Source of the DNA: Hyphomonadaceae bacterium BRH_c29
Lineage (GTDB): Bacteria; Pseudomonadota; Alphaproteobacteria; Caulobacterales; Hyphomonadaceae
Assembly: GCA_000961695.1 (NCBI GenBank)
Contig: LADW01000021.1
Location: forward strand, 1 to 52,138
DNA: 52,138 nt
Direction: 5' to 3'
In this document: positions 51,030 through 52,138 of the stretch, one piece after another
How positions within the stretch are numbered: the stretch's first letter is position 1
How the letters are laid out: each line of letters starts with the position of its first letter
Notes under the pieces: generated by a model
Told to the model about the DNA's origin: nothing
The model's database searches: none
What the model saw: only the letters and a program-made list of their open reading frames with translations
Made by a program: the position numbers and the translations under genes

Positions 51030-51541
51030 CGCCAGCACGTGCGGCCGGCGCGGCGGTTGCCGTCCGGTGGGGTGGGGGATTTTATGAGCCTGCGGGCGTG
51101 AGAGGCGGCCCGCGCACGCGCTCGCAGACCATATAGAACACCGTATAAACACCATATAAGGACCGTATAAGTGCGGGTCCGCCGCACGTGGGTGCGGAGA
51201 CCGGCAGATCGCTGGCCAGTGCCGGGCTTTCCCAGCGCGGCATAGGTGGGGCTTCATACGTGTAGAGATCATCTGGCGCAGGCGCGTCGCTGAGGCGCAC
51301 GATGCGGATATTTCCGAACCGGTCCACCGCCATCAGGGCGCCGCGCCCGGTGCGCTGGTGCCAGGCGGCAACGCGCAGCAGGTTCCAGCACAGCCATGGC
51401 CAGAAGAGAGGCCAGACAAGATCAAAATAGGGGCGAAGCGCGGGATGCATGCGGGGGAGTGTGCCCCGGGTTTGAGCCCGGGAGGATAAGGCCTCGTCTT
51501 TCGCGCCCCCCTCTCCCCCCGGGAGAGGGGGGGGTGAGGGG
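51030..51541 (-). repeat. Repeat cassette, copy B
   Basis: This is the inverted partner of 1803-2321, with the same order on the minus strand: REP-like palindrome (51505-51532), TCCTCCCGGGCTCAAACCCG, the MHPALRPY coding stretch, an AT-rich segment, and the CACCGGACGGCAACC tail. The two copies flank the whole island in opposite orientation. Confidence 0.75.
51082..51450 (-). CDS. Cassette protein (MHPALRPY family), copy B
   Basis: A 122-residue protein of unknown family, about 75 percent like the N-terminal part of the frame at 1887. It reads MHPALRPYFDLVWPLFWPWL, then GRGALMAVDRFGNIRIVRLS, MPRWESPALASDLPVSAP, and an end IRSLYGVYTVFYMVCERVRG before GPPLTPAGS and a stop. One hydrophobic segment (residues 9-30) could be a membrane span. 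The start at 51450 is the only ATG at the point of homology. Since the flanks are conserved too, the frame may be part of a repeated element and not a normal gene. Confidence 0.6.
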   Translation of the reverse strand: MHPALRPYFDLVWPLFWPWLCWNLLRVAAWHQRTGRGALMAVDRFGNIRIVRLSDAPAPDDLYTYEAPPMPRWESPALASDLPVSAPTCGGPALIRSLYGVYTVFYMVCERVRGPPLTPAGS

Positions 51542-51738
51542 CCACCCAGCTCTCCCCGTGACCGAAAACCTGCGATCTGCTGCAATGACGGCAAAGTCGC
51601 CTCCGCAGCCCGCGGTCCACGTCGCAACCTTCGCCGCCCCTCACCCCAAACCCCTCTCCCGAAGGCTACAGCATTCACACATCGTGGTTGCATGGTTTGA
51701 CGAAGTCTGATTCGTAATTGCCAAACGGGGAGGACGGC

Positions 51739-52138
51739 ATGGATCGGACGTTGGGCCACTTTGGTGATCTGCGGCTGCAAAAAGGGGGGTCTTTCTTCTT
51801 GGGCGGCTGCTGGAACTTGGGGGCCGGGCCTTGCGGGTCCGGCGGCTTGGAGGCGACCGGGCCGGCGAGATCCGGATCACGCGGTTTCTGCGCAACGCAT
51901 CGGTGACGCCCGGGGAGATGGTGAGCGAAGCGGCTCGCCGGACGGCGGAGCGCTGCCAGGGCCATGAGGTTCTGGTGATCCAGGATACGACGGTGGTTCG
52001 TTCGCAAGGCGGTGGCGGGGATTATCTGCACGCGGTCCTGGCGCTGGACGCATCGGACGGTGCGCTTCTGGGTCTGGTGGACGCCAGCTTCCTGCAGCGT
52101 TCGTCGGGCCAAAAGGCGCAGCGCAAGGCGCTTCCGGT
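51739..52138 (+). mobile_element. IS4-family (Tn5-like) transposase, 5' part, frame broken
   Basis: The N-terminal DNA-binding part of a Tn5-type transposase starts MDRTLGHFGDLRLQK at ATG 51739. A minus-one shift near the run AAAAAGGGGGG (51779-51789) is needed to continue RGVFLLGRLLELGG, then LGGDRAGEIRITRFLRNASV, TPGEMVSEAARRTAERCQGH and EVLVIQDTTVVRSQGGGGDY, the first catalytic-aspartate block (QDTT). The gene is cut by the window end. It is inserted beside a REP-like sequence (51638-51660). Either a frameshift mutation or programmed slippage on the A/G run explains the break. Confidence 0.8.

Noticed and set aside
1..52138. CRISPR array
   Set aside because: No series of regularly spaced direct repeats was seen, and no cas-like gene is present.

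Overview
The window is GC-rich DNA from an alphaproteobacterium, most likely of the Caulobacterales/Hyphomonadaceae type. The pointers are a Caulobacter-type SOS box (GTTC-N7-GTTC) directly in front of an mmcB homologue, an alphaproteobacterial RpoH, paired citrate-synthase-family genes, and an etfB-etfA-3-hydroxyacyl-CoA dehydrogenase cluster. The assignment to a family is inference; no rRNA is present.

Layout. Positions 1-5641 are chromosomal: two divergent citrate-synthase-family genes, a repeat cassette, a DUF4281 membrane protein, the SOS-type mmcB pair, rpoH and a thermonuclease-like lipoprotein. A tRNA-Arg(CCU) gene at 5642-5718 is the insertion site of a genomic island of about 40.7 kb. 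Its last 47 bases (5672-5718) are repeated perfectly at 46330-46376, and an integrase starts 100 bp inside the left end. Chromosomal genes resume at 46396: 3-hydroxybutyryl-CoA dehydrogenase, etfA, etfB, two DUF465 paralogues, DUF4262, a second inverted copy of the repeat cassette, and a transposase cut by the window end.

The island is a composite. From left to right it holds: (a) integrase, two XRE regulators and an ECF sigma/FecR pair; (b) a tRNA-Leu(CAG) followed by a second integrase, suggesting a nested insertion; (c) a seven-gene type I restriction-modification operon, read right to left, in which every junction overlaps by 4 or 8 bases and in which a Shedu (SduA, DUF4263) nuclease and a DUF3800 protein lie between hsdS and hsdR; (d) the divergent antirestriction gene ardA with a small partner and a DUF736 gene; (e) a probable type IV (AbiE-like) toxin-antitoxin pair with its own operator; (f) a scarred cargo zone with oxidoreductase/HxlR, broken LysR and MFS genes, a DUF2285 remnant, a PLP enzyme with divergent XRE-cupin regulator, PaiB, a headless LysR, an intact LysR and an alkylsulfatase-like hydrolase; (g) an overlapping pair of tyrosine recombinases; (h) a mobilisation operon (AlpA-like, RHH, TrwB/VirD4 coupling protein, short MOBF relaxase) without any mating-pore genes; (i) a self-inhibited Fic protein at the right edge.

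How it works together: the element looks mobilisable rather than self-transmissible. It excises with the tRNA-Arg integrase, is processed by its own relaxase and coupling protein, and depends on a helper for the channel. It carries a layered defence cargo (type I R-M, Shedu, DUF3800, AbiE-like pair, Fic) and its own ArdA, which could hold restriction down during establishment. The best candidate for an undescribed system is the translationally coupled HsdS'-HsdM-HsdS-Shedu-DUF3800-HsdR-metallopeptidase operon.
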